This document shows positions 1 to 6,020 of a stretch of DNA of 7,469 nucleotides, piece by piece (within the stretch, counting starts at the first letter, position 1; the number at the start of each line of letters is the position of its first letter). Source of the stretch: Moraxellaceae bacterium (GTDB lineage Bacteria; Pseudomonadota; Gammaproteobacteria; Pseudomonadales; Moraxellaceae). Under the pieces are notes generated by a model that saw only the letters and a list, made by a program, of their open reading frames with translations, had not been told where the DNA came from and ran no database searches. Where the stretch lies: assembly GCA_014378805.1 (NCBI GenBank), contig JACMMY010000123.1, positions 1-7,469 on the forward strand, read 5' to 3'. The position numbers were made by a program, and so were the translations under genes.

Positions 1-1005
1 CAAATCTCTGGCGGTGAGCCGACGATGCATCCGCAGTTCTTTGAAATTATGGATATGGCGCGCACTTATCCCATCAAACATTTGATGATCAATACCAATG
101 GTTTGCGCATCGCTAATGATCCAGAGTTTGTGGCTAAACTTGCAACCTATGCGCCTGCTTTAGAGATTTATTTGCAGTTTGATTCTATGCATGACACGAA
201 GCTACAGGTCTTGCGCGGTGCGAATTTAGTGAAAACGCGCCAAGCGGCATTGCATGCGTTAAACCTACATAAACTCTCGACGACATTGGTGGTGACCCTT
301 AAAAAAGGGCTGAATGACGACGAAATTGGAGACATTATTCAAGAAGGTCTGCGTCATCCGTGCGTGCGCGGTGTGACTTTCCAGCCGATTCAAGATGCAG
401 GTCGTGTAGAGGATTATGATCCGTTGTTACATCGCCTGACCGTGTCTGAAATTCGACGAAAAATTGCTGAACAATCAAATCTGTTTACGTTGGCGGACAT
501 CGTGCCTGTGCCGTGTAATCCAGATACTTTGGCAATGGGTTATGCGCTTCGCAGCCAAGGCGGCGGTGCAGTGCCTTTGACGCGTTATATCGATCCGCAA
601 GTGTTGATTGATGGTGATAGTAATACCATCATGTTTGAGAAGGATGAGGGCGTTAAGGCGCGTGCGAAAGAGCAGTTGTTTAAGGTCATGAGCACCAATC
701 ATTCGCCTGAGTCGCAAGCGAATTGTTTGAGTGAGTTGTTGTGTTGTTTACCGAGTATCGATGCGCCTGATGTGGGTTATGACCAAGTGTTTCGGGTGAT
801 GATTGTGCAGTTTATGGATGCGTATTCACTGGATATTCGCAGTTTGAAAAAATCATGTATTCAGTTCGCGACCGCTGATGGGCGGTTGATTCCGTTTGAG
901 AGCTATAATTTATTTTATCGCGATGAGAAAGCCAATAAGCTCAATGAGATTCGGACTGAGTTGAAAAAAGGATTTGAGGCGAGAATGGCGGGAAGGATTA
1001 TTTGA
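1..1005 (+). CDS. Radical SAM protein, COG1964/Tes-like (5' end missing)
   Basis: The frame is open from the first base, so the gene begins outside the window; 334 residues are visible. Visible residues 2-8 (ISGGEPT) are the GGE motif that contacts S-adenosylmethionine in radical SAM enzymes. The CX3CX2C motif for the 4Fe-4S cluster should lie upstream and is not seen. After the barrel come a conserved-looking VPCNPDT (Cys 172) and a C-terminal stretch CIQFATADGRLIPFESYN (Cys 286). From memory, this arrangement fits the COG1964 group that includes archaeal MJ0619 and tetraether lipid synthase (Tes). Those enzymes use extra metal clusters and form C-C bonds or methylate. In relatives I recall a cysteine after PF in the last motif; here it is Glu. 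The substrate is unknown. The ATG at 25 is internal to the domain and is not the start. Family is fairly sure; function is not. Confidence 0.85.
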   Translation, partial: QISGGEPTMHPQFFEIMDMARTYPIKHLMINTNGLRIANDPEFVAKLATYAPALEIYLQFDSMHDTKLQVLRGANLVKTRQAALHALNLHKLSTTLVVTLKKGLNDDEIGDIIQEGLRHPCVRGVTFQPIQDAGRVEDYDPLLHRLTVSEIRRKIAEQSNLFTLADIVPVPCNPDTLAMGYALRSQGGGAVPLTRYIDPQVLIDGDSNTIMFEKDEGVKARAKEQLFKVMSTNHSPESQANCLSELLCCLPSIDAPDVGYDQVFRVMIVQFMDAYSLDIRSLKKSCIQFATADGRLIPFESYNLFYRDEKANKLNEIRTELKKGFEARMAGRII

Positions 1006-1028
1006 TTCTTTGAGGAGCAAAGATCGTA

Positions 1029-1062
1029 AACCCATTGCCTGATTAATTCAGAGTGATGGGTT
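1029..1062 (+). terminator. Imperfect hairpin after the radical SAM gene, possible weak terminator
   Basis: AACCCAT (1029-1035) pairs with ATGGGTT (1056-1062), and inside it CTGA (1039-1042) pairs with TCAG (1048-1051) around a TTAAT loop. It starts 24 bases after the radical SAM stop codon. The following run, GTGTTCCTT, is a poor U tract, so termination would be weak. It may instead be a structured 3' end. Confidence 0.3.
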
Positions 1063-1134
1063 GTGTTCCTTAAAGTATTCTACGTACATTCTCATGAAAA
1101 AATCCTAGCAAAAAAATTAGTATGGATAAGCTTA

Positions 1135-1329
1135 ATGCTAGACACAATAATAGTTGTATCGGTAATAGCTGCATTGATCGCGCTATTAGTCCGTAAGTTA
1201 TATATTTTGATTGTTGTCAAAAAAAGACCATTGATCCTTTTACTATGTTTGATCTTATTAGTGATGGGTGGTTTTTGTACGGTGATTGTTTTCAACGCGG
1301 ATCATAAAAAAGATGAGCCTGCTTTTTAA
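1135..1329 (+). CDS. Small hypothetical membrane protein
   Basis: I do not recognise this 64-residue product. It has two hydrophobic segments, roughly residues 3-18 and 27-47, separated by a short basic stretch (RKLY, VVKKR). The C-terminal tail is charged (DHKKDEPAF). This would fit a two-helix inner-membrane hairpin. The frame is also open back to a GTG at 1063, which would give 88 residues. That GTG abuts the 3' arm of a hairpin and has no ribosome binding site. The ATG at 1135 has a weak GGAT (1124-1127) seven bases upstream, so I prefer it. The ORF is more AT-rich than the genes on either side and lies in the same direction between them. It could be a real small gene or a chance ORF made hydrophobic by T-rich sequence. 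Confidence 0.4.
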   Translation: MLDTIIVVSVIAALIALLVRKLYILIVVKKRPLILLLCLILLVMGGFCTVIVFNADHKKDEPAF

Positions 1330-1343
1330 CCTATTAATCCCTA

Positions 1344-1392
1344 TTGCAACGTATTGCAACTTGATCAATATTTCATCCTTTTTAATTTAAAA
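1344..1392 (+). repeat. Dispersed repeat, copy A (pair with 5912-5959)
   Basis: It begins with TTGCAACGTATTGCAAC (1344-1360) and ends with AATTTAAAA (1384-1392). Both blocks recur in the same order and orientation at 5912-5928 and 5951-5959, and TATTTCA/TGTTTCG-like sequence lies between them in each. The leading block holds the palindromic hexamer TTGCAA twice, ten bases apart, which looks like a protein-binding site. This copy lies upstream of the acyl-CoA synthetase gene. Confidence 0.6.
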
Positions 1393-1409
1393 GGGCTTGA
1401 TCCTATACT
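1381..1409 (+). promoter_or_regulatory. Possible promoter of the acyl-CoA synthetase gene
   Basis: TATACT at 1404-1409 matches the sigma70 -10 box at 5 of 6 positions. The -35 region at 17 bp spacing, TTTAAT (1381-1386), is poor. The leader to the ATG would be about 115 bases. The site starts within repeat copy A, so a factor binding there could affect it. This is tentative. Confidence 0.25.
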
Positions 1410-1530
1410 GATGGCTTTATTTTTACCTAATCTGGACAAATACAATATTGACTCGCCATTCCGCTTCCGTTAAACCTAAGAGAGGTGAAATATATTCTGC
1501 CGATCATGCAGCATCTTAAGGAAAGCAATA

Positions 1531-3225
1531 ATGACAACGGATATGCAAGCGAGCTATAAAAACCTGATTAATTGCCTGCTGCACTGGGAACAAACCAAAC
1601 CTGACGCGATCTATCTCACCCAGCCTTATGCGGATGGTCGTGTGGTTGATTACACATGGCGTGAAGTGGCCGATCAAGCACGCCGAGGTGCGAGTTACCT
1701 ACTTTCTCTGAACTTTCCACAGGGCAGTAATATCGGTATTTTGGGTAAGAACAGCGCGCATTGGATTATTGCCGATCTGGCGATTTGGCTGGCGGGGCAT
1801 GTGAGTGTACCGTTGTACTCGACGTTGAATGCTGAAACTGCGCAATATATTTTGCAAGATAGCGAAGCCAAGCTGCTGATTTTGGGCAAGATGGATGGGA
1901 CGACAGATACGTGGAATGATGTAAAAGACCATCTTCCCCCCGATTTACCCCTCGTCAGTTTGCCAATGTCACCGCGTCAGGATGTGGTGCAATGGTTGGA
2001 TTTGATGAAGCTACATGCGCCGCTGCAAAACGTGGTGCAGCGTGACGACGATGCACTGGCAACGATTGTGTATACCTCGGGTAGCACAGGCAAGCCCAAA
2101 GGCGTGATGCACAGTTTTCGGACGATGACGGGCGGGATGCAAGGTCTGAAAGATGAAATGGGCGTCACTGAAAATGACCGTATGTTGTCCTATCTGCCGC
2201 TTGCTCATGTGGCGGAACGTGCGGCGGTTGAAACCAACTCACTCTATGCGGGTTTTCGTGTGTATTTTGCTGAGACGTTAGAAACCTTTCAGACGGATAT
2301 GAAACGCGCGCGCCCGACGATCTTTTTCTCTGTACCAAGGCTGTGGACGAAGTTTTATTTGGCAATCAATCACAAAATTCCGCCAGCAAAGCAGCGCATT
2401 TTATTTGCTATTCCATTTATCTCGGGCATTGTGAAAAAGAAAATCCTGACTGAACTCGGTATGGATCAGATTCGTTTTGCGTTGACGGGTGCAGCGCCGT
2501 TACCACCTGATATTATTTTGTGGTATCGCAAATTAGGGCTTGAGCTGCTTGAAGTCTATGGGATGAGCGAGGATTTTGGGAATTCTCATTTGTGCCGTCC
2601 GGGCAAGGTTCGGATTGGTTATGTCGGGAGTCCAACGCCGGGGACGTTGAGTCGGATTAATGAGAATGGTGAGTTAGAGGTGAAAAGCCCGAGTCTGATG
2701 CTGGGCTATTATAAGCTGCCAGAGAAAACTGCCGAGGAGATGACAGTCGATGGTTATTTTAAGACGGGTGATCGTGGCGAGTTTGATGCGGAAGGGCGTT
2801 TACGGATTACGGGGCGCGTGAAGGAGTTGTTTAAAACCAGTAAGGGTAAATATATTGCGCCTGCACCGATCGAGAATAAGTTTAATAGTCCTCGCATCGA
2901 GGTGACTTGTGTCACGGGTCCAAATCTGCCGCAGCCGTTTATTTTGCTGATGTTGTCGCTGGATACACGTCAGGCGTTGGACAAGGGTTCACTGAGTCGT
3001 GATACGTTGACGGCTGAGTTTGATCATTTGTTGACTGCGGTGAATGCGACTGTGGAAGATCATGAGAAGTTGGCATTTGCGGTGGTGGTGAAAGACCAGT
3101 GGACGATGGAAAATGGTTTCCTGACACCGACCATGAAGATCAAACGAAATGTGATCGAGGCGCGTTATTTACCGTTTGCGGAGGCTTGGCAGAAGCAGGG
3201 TGAGAAGGTGGTTTGGGAGGTGTGA
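1531..3225 (+). CDS. Long-chain fatty acyl-CoA synthetase (AMP-binding, COG1022 type)
   Basis: This adenylate-forming enzyme is expected to activate a fatty acid with ATP to an acyl-adenylate and transfer it to CoA, feeding beta-oxidation or lipid synthesis. It would act in the cytosol or at the membrane face. All core motifs are intact in 564 residues: the P-loop YTSGSTGKPKG (181-191), YGMSE (343-347), YFKTGD (409-414) with the ribose-binding Asp 414, the hinge GRVKELFKTSKGKYIAP (from 428), and the C-terminal TPTMKIKR with probable catalytic Lys 536. The LFKTSKGKYIAP form is typical of the eukaryotic-like long-chain group (COG1022) rather than E. coli FadD. The start is supported by AAGGA at 1518-1522, eight bases before the ATG. 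Chain-length preference cannot be read. The gene stands alone and converges with the minus-strand genes. No recognisable FadR site was seen. Confidence 0.92.
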   Translation: MTTDMQASYKNLINCLLHWEQTKPDAIYLTQPYADGRVVDYTWREVADQARRGASYLLSLNFPQGSNIGILGKNSAHWIIADLAIWLAGHVSVPLYSTLNAETAQYILQDSEAKLLILGKMDGTTDTWNDVKDHLPPDLPLVSLPMSPRQDVVQWLDLMKLHAPLQNVVQRDDDALATIVYTSGSTGKPKGVMHSFRTMTGGMQGLKDEMGVTENDRMLSYLPLAHVAERAAVETNSLYAGFRVYFAETLETFQTDMKRARPTIFFSVPRLWTKFYLAINHKIPPAKQRILFAIPFISGIVKKKILTELGMDQIRFALTGAAPLPPDIILWYRKLGLELLEVYGMSEDFGNSHLCRPGKVRIGYVGSPTPGTLSRINENGELEVKSPSLMLGYYKLPEKTAEEMTVDGYFKTGDRGEFDAEGRLRITGRVKELFKTSKGKYIAPAPIENKFNSPRIEVTCVTGPNLPQPFILLMLSLDTRQALDKGSLSRDTLTAEFDHLLTAVNATVEDHEKLAFAVVVKDQWTMENGFLTPTMKIKRNVIEARYLPFAEAWQKQGEKVVWEV

Positions 3226-3301
3226 TTCTTAAAGCATTAATTGAACCTCCACCGAAGGCTGCTGGGGCTCGTTGATTTAAATTTTTATTGAATATCCATA
3301 T

Positions 3302-3323
3302 GTAGGATGGTCTTCAGCCCATC
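3302..3323 (+). repeat. REP-like palindrome, left unit of an inverted pair
   Basis: This 22-base unit (GTAGGATGG...AGCCCATC) matches the reverse complement of 3368-3389 at 21 of 22 positions. On its own it forms a hairpin GATGGTCT/AGCCCATC with one mismatch and a two-base loop. It is a BIME-like arrangement between convergent genes. Such units often sit at transcript ends and are spread by RAYT-type transposases. Confidence 0.7.
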
Positions 3324-3367
3324 AAAGGGTTTTGAAATATTAACTGATATGCGTTCGGATGCAGAGA

Positions 3368-3389
3368 GATGGGCTGAAGCCCATCCTAC
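3368..3389 (-). repeat. REP-like palindrome, right unit of an inverted pair
   Basis: GATGGGCT and AGCCCATC pair perfectly around a GA loop, with CCTAC following. It is the inverted partner of 3302-3323, 44 bases away. The two units together could fold into one long cruciform or serve as a two-way transcription stop between the converging genes. Confidence 0.7.
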
Positions 3390-3394
3390 GCTTA

Positions 3395-3410
3395 CTGGGG
3401 CGAGCCCCAG
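3395..3410. repeat. GC-rich hairpin flanking the REP-like pair
   Basis: CTGGGGC (3395-3401) and GCCCCAG (3404-3410) form a perfect seven-pair stem with a GA loop, ten bases before the stop codon of the minus-strand gene. On the other side of the pair, CTGGGGCTCG (3262-3271) is the exact reverse complement of 3401-3410. The whole stretch 3262-3410 is therefore an inverted composite. The rest of the 3226-3420 gap shows no gene. Confidence 0.6.
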
Positions 3411-3420
3411 ACTGCGCTTG

Positions 3421-4530
3421 CTAATCCATTGGTGGTAAAGTTTTATCACATCTTTGAGCATTTGAATGGGCTAGAACCTTTCCAACAGCAGTAATCTGGA
3501 CAGCTGTGCCAATATTATCCCACCATTCTCGAAGCATTTTTAGGTTAGGTCTTTTGTTCCATTCTTCCATAAATAAATTTATATATTGCTGTTTCATATT
3601 GCTGTCTTGCTTGTACAGCTCATATATGGAATCGAGAGCCTTTCTTTGCTCTTCAGATAAAGGTGTTTGAAAAAAAACGGTGGGATTATTCGGCATTGAT
3701 TGTTGTAATAAAAGATGAGATGTATGTGCTTTCTTAGCTATATTTAATCTCATGAAATTATTATTAAAAGCATGATCAACCAATATAGTTTGAGATACGT
3801 TATTCTTATTCAGAATTTCAACCGCCTTCTCATAATCACCTGAATTTTTCTCAATACCAATATCTACATACCCTGCCAAAGTCTCTGGATAGTAATCTTG
3901 TATAGTTTTTACACTACCAAATGAATTTATACGAACAGCATCTAGTAAATCTAGGTGGTCAAGCCAATCCTTCCCAGTGGGAAGCTTCCCGTAAAATAAT
4001 TTCCCAAATAAGTTATCTAAAACATTTAGACCTTGATGAAGATCGCCACTGAGTGGAGTAAATGTTGATACAGCATGGAACACAGTTAATCCAAGTAACG
4101 CATCATCAGAAATTTCATCAACTATTTCAACAGCACGATTAATTCCAGCCCGTATAAATCGATTCCCACCTTTCAGAAATCTATGTAATAGTAATTCAGA
4201 TAAAATGTCATAATCTGCTGGTCTTTCAGTGGCGGCTGCAGTCTTTTGGGCTTCACATAGCAATAGTTGAAAGCTAGGATCAGCGAATGCTTCTACTGCT
4301 CCTTTTACTTCTTCCATTTTAGGCATTAGCCGATTTTCAAATTCTGTAACTCTTGTATTTGCAATATCTAAAGCTTCTTGAGAATATTCTCTTCTCAATT
4401 GCAAGATCATTTCTTGATAAATTTCTCGTGCGCGCTTCTCGTCAATCCCAGCAATGATTATGACATCCCTTCCAGCCTGAACCGCAGTGCCACCATCAGT
4501 TGCTTTTTGTTCTAGTCCTTTATTTAGCAT
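3421..4530 (-). CDS. LPO_1073/Vpar_1526-like protein of unknown function
   Basis: The product is a soluble, largely helical protein of about 369 residues. Near the N-terminus is a glycine-rich TAVQAGRDVIII motif (QAGRDV at residues 21-26 of the longest form), followed by a charged, probably coiled-coil stretch (DEKRAREIYQEMILQLRREY). A phrase AFADPSFQLLLCEAQKTAA and a long helical body follow. This layout matches what I remember of the LPO_1073/Vpar_1526 family, whose function is not established. No nuclease, ATPase or transmembrane signature is visible. The frame opens at GTG 4539 with further ATGs at 4533 and 4530. GGTGA (4540-4536) is best spaced for the ATG at 4530, so I use that. The start lies inside the last codons of the upstream membrane-protein gene (11-20 bp overlap), which suggests translational coupling. 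The gene is AT-rich compared with valS and the acyl-CoA synthetase, in keeping with an acquired gene. Confidence 0.7.
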   Translation of the reverse strand: MLNKGLEQKATDGGTAVQAGRDVIIIAGIDEKRAREIYQEMILQLRREYSQEALDIANTRVTEFENRLMPKMEEVKGAVEAFADPSFQLLLCEAQKTAAATERPADYDILSELLLHRFLKGGNRFIRAGINRAVEIVDEISDDALLGLTVFHAVSTFTPLSGDLHQGLNVLDNLFGKLFYGKLPTGKDWLDHLDLLDAVRINSFGSVKTIQDYYPETLAGYVDIGIEKNSGDYEKAVEILNKNNVSQTILVDHAFNNNFMRLNIAKKAHTSHLLLQQSMPNNPTVFFQTPLSEEQRKALDSIYELYKQDSNMKQQYINLFMEEWNKRPNLKMLREWWDNIGTAVQITAVGKVLAHSNAQRCDKTLPPMD

Positions 4531-4789
4531 CATTGTCACCAGCAGTTTCTTTGATACGGATATTACTTACATTGCCGCCAGCTTGAATACCTATCGCGCC
4601 TTTTGATACTTTCTGAGATTGTTTCTTGGAAGGTTTATTTGGTGTCTTCTCTAAAAGAAAAGATGAAAGGAAGCTTGCAAGAGCTACAAATGTTGCAAAT
4701 GCAGAATTATAATCTGGTTTATAAATTAGCCAGACAAAAGAGCATATGAGGGCAATAAAAGAGACAACTTGAATGGATTTACGTAGCAT
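4520..4789 (-). CDS. Small two-helix membrane protein with QAGGNV tail
   Basis: This 89-residue protein has two hydrophobic segments (about residues 5-23 and 28-46) joined by KPDYN. A very basic linker follows (NKPSKKQSQKVSK), then a short tail with GAIGIQAGGNVSNIRI. The inner-membrane hairpin should leave the basic tail in the cytoplasm. The tail motif QAGGNV (69-74) resembles QAGRDV near the N-terminus of the next gene's product, and the two genes overlap. I infer that the proteins work together, perhaps meeting through this motif, with this one as a membrane anchor or effector. The family is not recognised. The upstream ribosome site is weak (AAAGAAA). A good promoter lies about 110 bases upstream. 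Confidence 0.7.
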   Translation of the reverse strand: MLRKSIQVVSFIALICSFVWLIYKPDYNSAFATFVALASFLSSFLLEKTPNKPSKKQSQKVSKGAIGIQAGGNVSNIRIKETAGDNDAK

Positions 4790-4833
4790 TTAATATTTCT
4801 TTAAGCATTTTTTATAAAAAAATAAGTGAAAGT

Positions 4834-4855
4834 AAGCTGAGGCGAATCCCAGCTT
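4834..4855. repeat. Hairpin in the leader of the two-gene unit
   Basis: AAGCTG (4834-4839) pairs with CAGCTT (4850-4855), with two further pairs after a mismatch and a CGAAT-type loop. Its centre CTGAGGCGAATCCCAG resembles the hairpins at 3395-3410 and 6021-6039, so it may belong to the same dispersed family. It lies in the untranslated leader of the gene that starts at 4789 and could affect expression. Confidence 0.45.
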
Positions 4856-4900
4856 CTTCGTCAGCATCTCGAGTACATTTTAAAGTTCAGGTATTAAACA

Positions 4901-4930
4901 TTTATAAATACACGAAAGCGATATTATCAA
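4901..4930 (-). promoter_or_regulatory. Sigma70-like promoter for the two-gene unit
   Basis: Read on the minus strand, TTGATA (4930-4925) and TATAAA (4906-4901) each match consensus at 5 of 6 positions and are 18 bp apart. The -35 box overlaps the stop codon of the zinc-ribbon gene. The leader to the ATG at 4789 is about 105 bases. The TATAAA sits in the palindrome TTTATAAA. Confidence 0.5.
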
Positions 4931-5211
4931 TAACCAAGCGCAGGATCTTCTGCTTTTGTTGCCGTAGGCACAGCATTTGGCTTGGCAGGCTGATCATGAC
5001 GATAATACTTACTCCAACCACCGTAAGCGATTAACCCCCATAATAATATTAAAATAAAGATCTCAAACAGCGTTTTTGGTTTTCTTTCTTGAGTTGAGGT
5101 TAACGTAAATTTATCGGTTGATCTAATGTTATAGGAATCACAGGCAGGACATTTACCGCTAGGAAATCTTTTGGTTGATCTGTTGCTGCAATCATTGCAA
5201 ATATAAGCCAT
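4927..5211 (-). CDS. Zinc-ribbon membrane protein, hypothetical
   Basis: The 94-residue protein has an N-terminal zinc ribbon with two CX2C knuckles (Cys 5, 8 and Cys 21, 24) in CNDCSNRS...SGKCPACDS. A linker and one transmembrane helix (about residues 47-66, FEIFILILLWGLIAYGGW) follow, then a short polar tail. The four cysteines very likely bind zinc, and the positively charged ribbon should face the cytoplasm. The layout resembles small 'zinc ribbon plus TM' proteins of unknown role found in many bacteria. A ribosome site AAGGA lies ten bases before the ATG, which supports the start. It is on the same strand as its neighbours but more than 130 bases from each, so it is probably its own unit. 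No partner or pathway can be inferred. Confidence 0.75.
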   Translation of the reverse strand: MAYICNDCSNRSTKRFPSGKCPACDSYNIRSTDKFTLTSTQERKPKTLFEIFILILLWGLIAYGGWSKYYRHDQPAKPNAVPTATKAEDPALGY

Positions 5212-5320
5212 TTAATTATTGTCCTTGTGAGTTGACCAAATCAGCACTTCTTCCATGAAAGATACCGTATTTGCGCAAAATTAAAAAGACCAACCGTGAC
5301 CGAGCAAAAACATGAATCCA

Positions 5321-5343
5321 CAATGAAAAACGCGATAATTTGT
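5321..5343. repeat. Direct repeat, copy of half the valS terminator
   Basis: This 23-base stretch matches 6073-6095 at 21 of 23 positions in the same orientation, with the shared core AAAAACGCGATA. In the 6073 copy this is one arm and the T tract of the valS terminator. Here the other arm is absent, so no hairpin forms. It lies just beyond the toxin stop codon. The remaining gap at 5212-5350 shows nothing else apart from the ribosome site of the zinc-ribbon gene. Confidence 0.6.
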
Positions 5344-5350
5344 CTTTCTT

Positions 5351-5647
5351 CTAATCCCTTTTTAGATCCCGATAAAAATTCTCATGACTGCCAATTTTAA
5401 GCAAATACAGCGTCACGATTTCTAATTCAAAACGGTAGGCGAGTAGTGCTAATTGATTATTCATTCTAAATTTATAAACCTGAACGCCAGCCAAATCGCC
5501 CTGTTTCATCTCACCAATTTCTGGCGTGTTACTGACTGTTTTAACGGCTTTATCGAGTTCTAATTTTTGTTGTTTTGAGAGTTTTTTGGCTGTACGCGCG
5601 AAATCATGGGTTTGTTGAATGATCATTAAAACTGTTATCACAATCAT
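5351..5647 (-). CDS. RelE/ParE family toxin of a type II toxin-antitoxin system
   Basis: The 98-residue product has the order usual for this toxin group: an N-terminal FARTAKKLSKQQKLELDKAV helix pair, then GDLAGVQVYKF (50-60), the strands QLALLAYRFE and IVTLYLLKIG, and the end GSHENFYRDLKR (86-97). RelE/ParE-fold toxins either cut mRNA on the ribosome or poison gyrase; which one applies here cannot be read. The first ATG overlaps the antitoxin stop as ATGA, which favours coupled translation. A second ATG at 5626 (residue 8) starts at MIIQQTHDF, which resembles the usual N-terminus of relatives and may be the true start. The gene looks intact. A remnant of a terminator-like sequence follows it. 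Confidence 0.85.
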   Translation of the reverse strand: MIVITVLMIIQQTHDFARTAKKLSKQQKLELDKAVKTVSNTPEIGEMKQGDLAGVQVYKFRMNNQLALLAYRFELEIVTLYLLKIGSHENFYRDLKRD

Positions 5648-5865
5648 CCAAACTGATATTCAGTAACCATGCCAGCTTTGACTTGCTCTAAACTAATCAA
5701 CAGATCTTTAATATCATTGAAATTAAGATCAGGATTTTCCTCAGCAATCTTACCGATACGCGCCCAAAATTCAACTTGTTTGGTCGCACTGCGATTCATT
5801 GCTGCACCATGCACGCGTGCAGCAGAAACCATCTGTTGGTCAATCTTGATTGCGGTTGCGGACAT
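5644..5865 (-). CDS. ParD-like antitoxin of a type II toxin-antitoxin system
   Basis: This 73-residue protein lies directly before the toxin gene and overlaps it by four bases (ATGA). The N-terminal half (SATAIKIDQQMVSAARVHGAAMNRSATKQVEFWARIGK) fits the ribbon-helix-helix DNA-binding fold of the ParD-like antitoxin family: a short strand, then two helices with RSATKQVEFWARIG in the second. The C-terminal part (NDIKDLLISLEQVKAGMVTEYQFG) would wrap and neutralise the toxin. A GAGG at 5878-5875, nine bases before the ATG, supports the start. By analogy it should repress its own promoter, and a short dyad overlapping the -10 box upstream is a candidate operator. Confidence 0.85.
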   Translation of the reverse strand: MSATAIKIDQQMVSAARVHGAAMNRSATKQVEFWARIGKIAEENPDLNFNDIKDLLISLEQVKAGMVTEYQFG

Positions 5866-5891
5866 GATTATTTGCCTCGTTTATTACGGGT

Positions 5892-5910
5892 AGGTTTCAA
5901 TGATAAACCT
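5892..5910. promoter_or_regulatory. Dyad overlapping the toxin-antitoxin -10 box, possible operator
   Basis: AGGTTT (5892-5897) and AAACCT (5905-5910) are inverted arms separated by seven bases. The dyad covers the proposed -10 hexamer of the antitoxin promoter. Such a position suits autorepression by a ribbon-helix-helix antitoxin, but binding is inferred only. Confidence 0.35.
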
Positions 5911-5927
5911 TTTGCAACGTATTGCAA
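5900..5927 (-). promoter_or_regulatory. Promoter of the toxin-antitoxin operon
   Basis: On the minus strand, TTGCAA (5927-5922) at -35 and TATCAT (5905-5900, 5 of 6 matches) at -10 are 16 bp apart. They lie about 35 bases before the antitoxin ATG. The -35 box is part of the repeated 17-base block of repeat copy B. Confidence 0.4.
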
Positions 5928-5959
5928 CCTTATCGGTGTTTCGTTATTTCAATTTAAAA
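5912..5959 (+). repeat. Dispersed repeat, copy B (pair with 1344-1392)
   Basis: It carries the same 17-base block TTGCAACGTATTGCAAC (5912-5928) and the same AATTTAAAA end (5951-5959) as copy A, with one base less between them. Here it lies in the gap between the toxin-antitoxin operon and valS. Relative to the adjacent gene it is in the opposite orientation to copy A. Confidence 0.6.
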
Positions 5960-6020
5960 ATCATATCGAGTGGTTAGCTTGTCGGCTTCATCTAGCGCTT
6001 TTTGTACCGCTAATGCCTTT

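Noticed and set aside
475..717. Minus-strand ORF inside the radical SAM gene
   Set aside because: It is a shadow of a well-supported coding frame, with an arginine- and histidine-rich composition typical of antisense frames.
1377..1394. CCTTTT/AAAAGG hairpin as a terminator of the small ORF
   Set aside because: The stem is six weak pairs without a T tract. It overlaps the end of repeat copy A and is more likely part of that element.
3302..3389. CRISPR-like reading of the two 22-base units
   Set aside because: There are only two units, they are inverted rather than direct, each is self-palindromic, and no cas gene is present. REP/BIME fits better.
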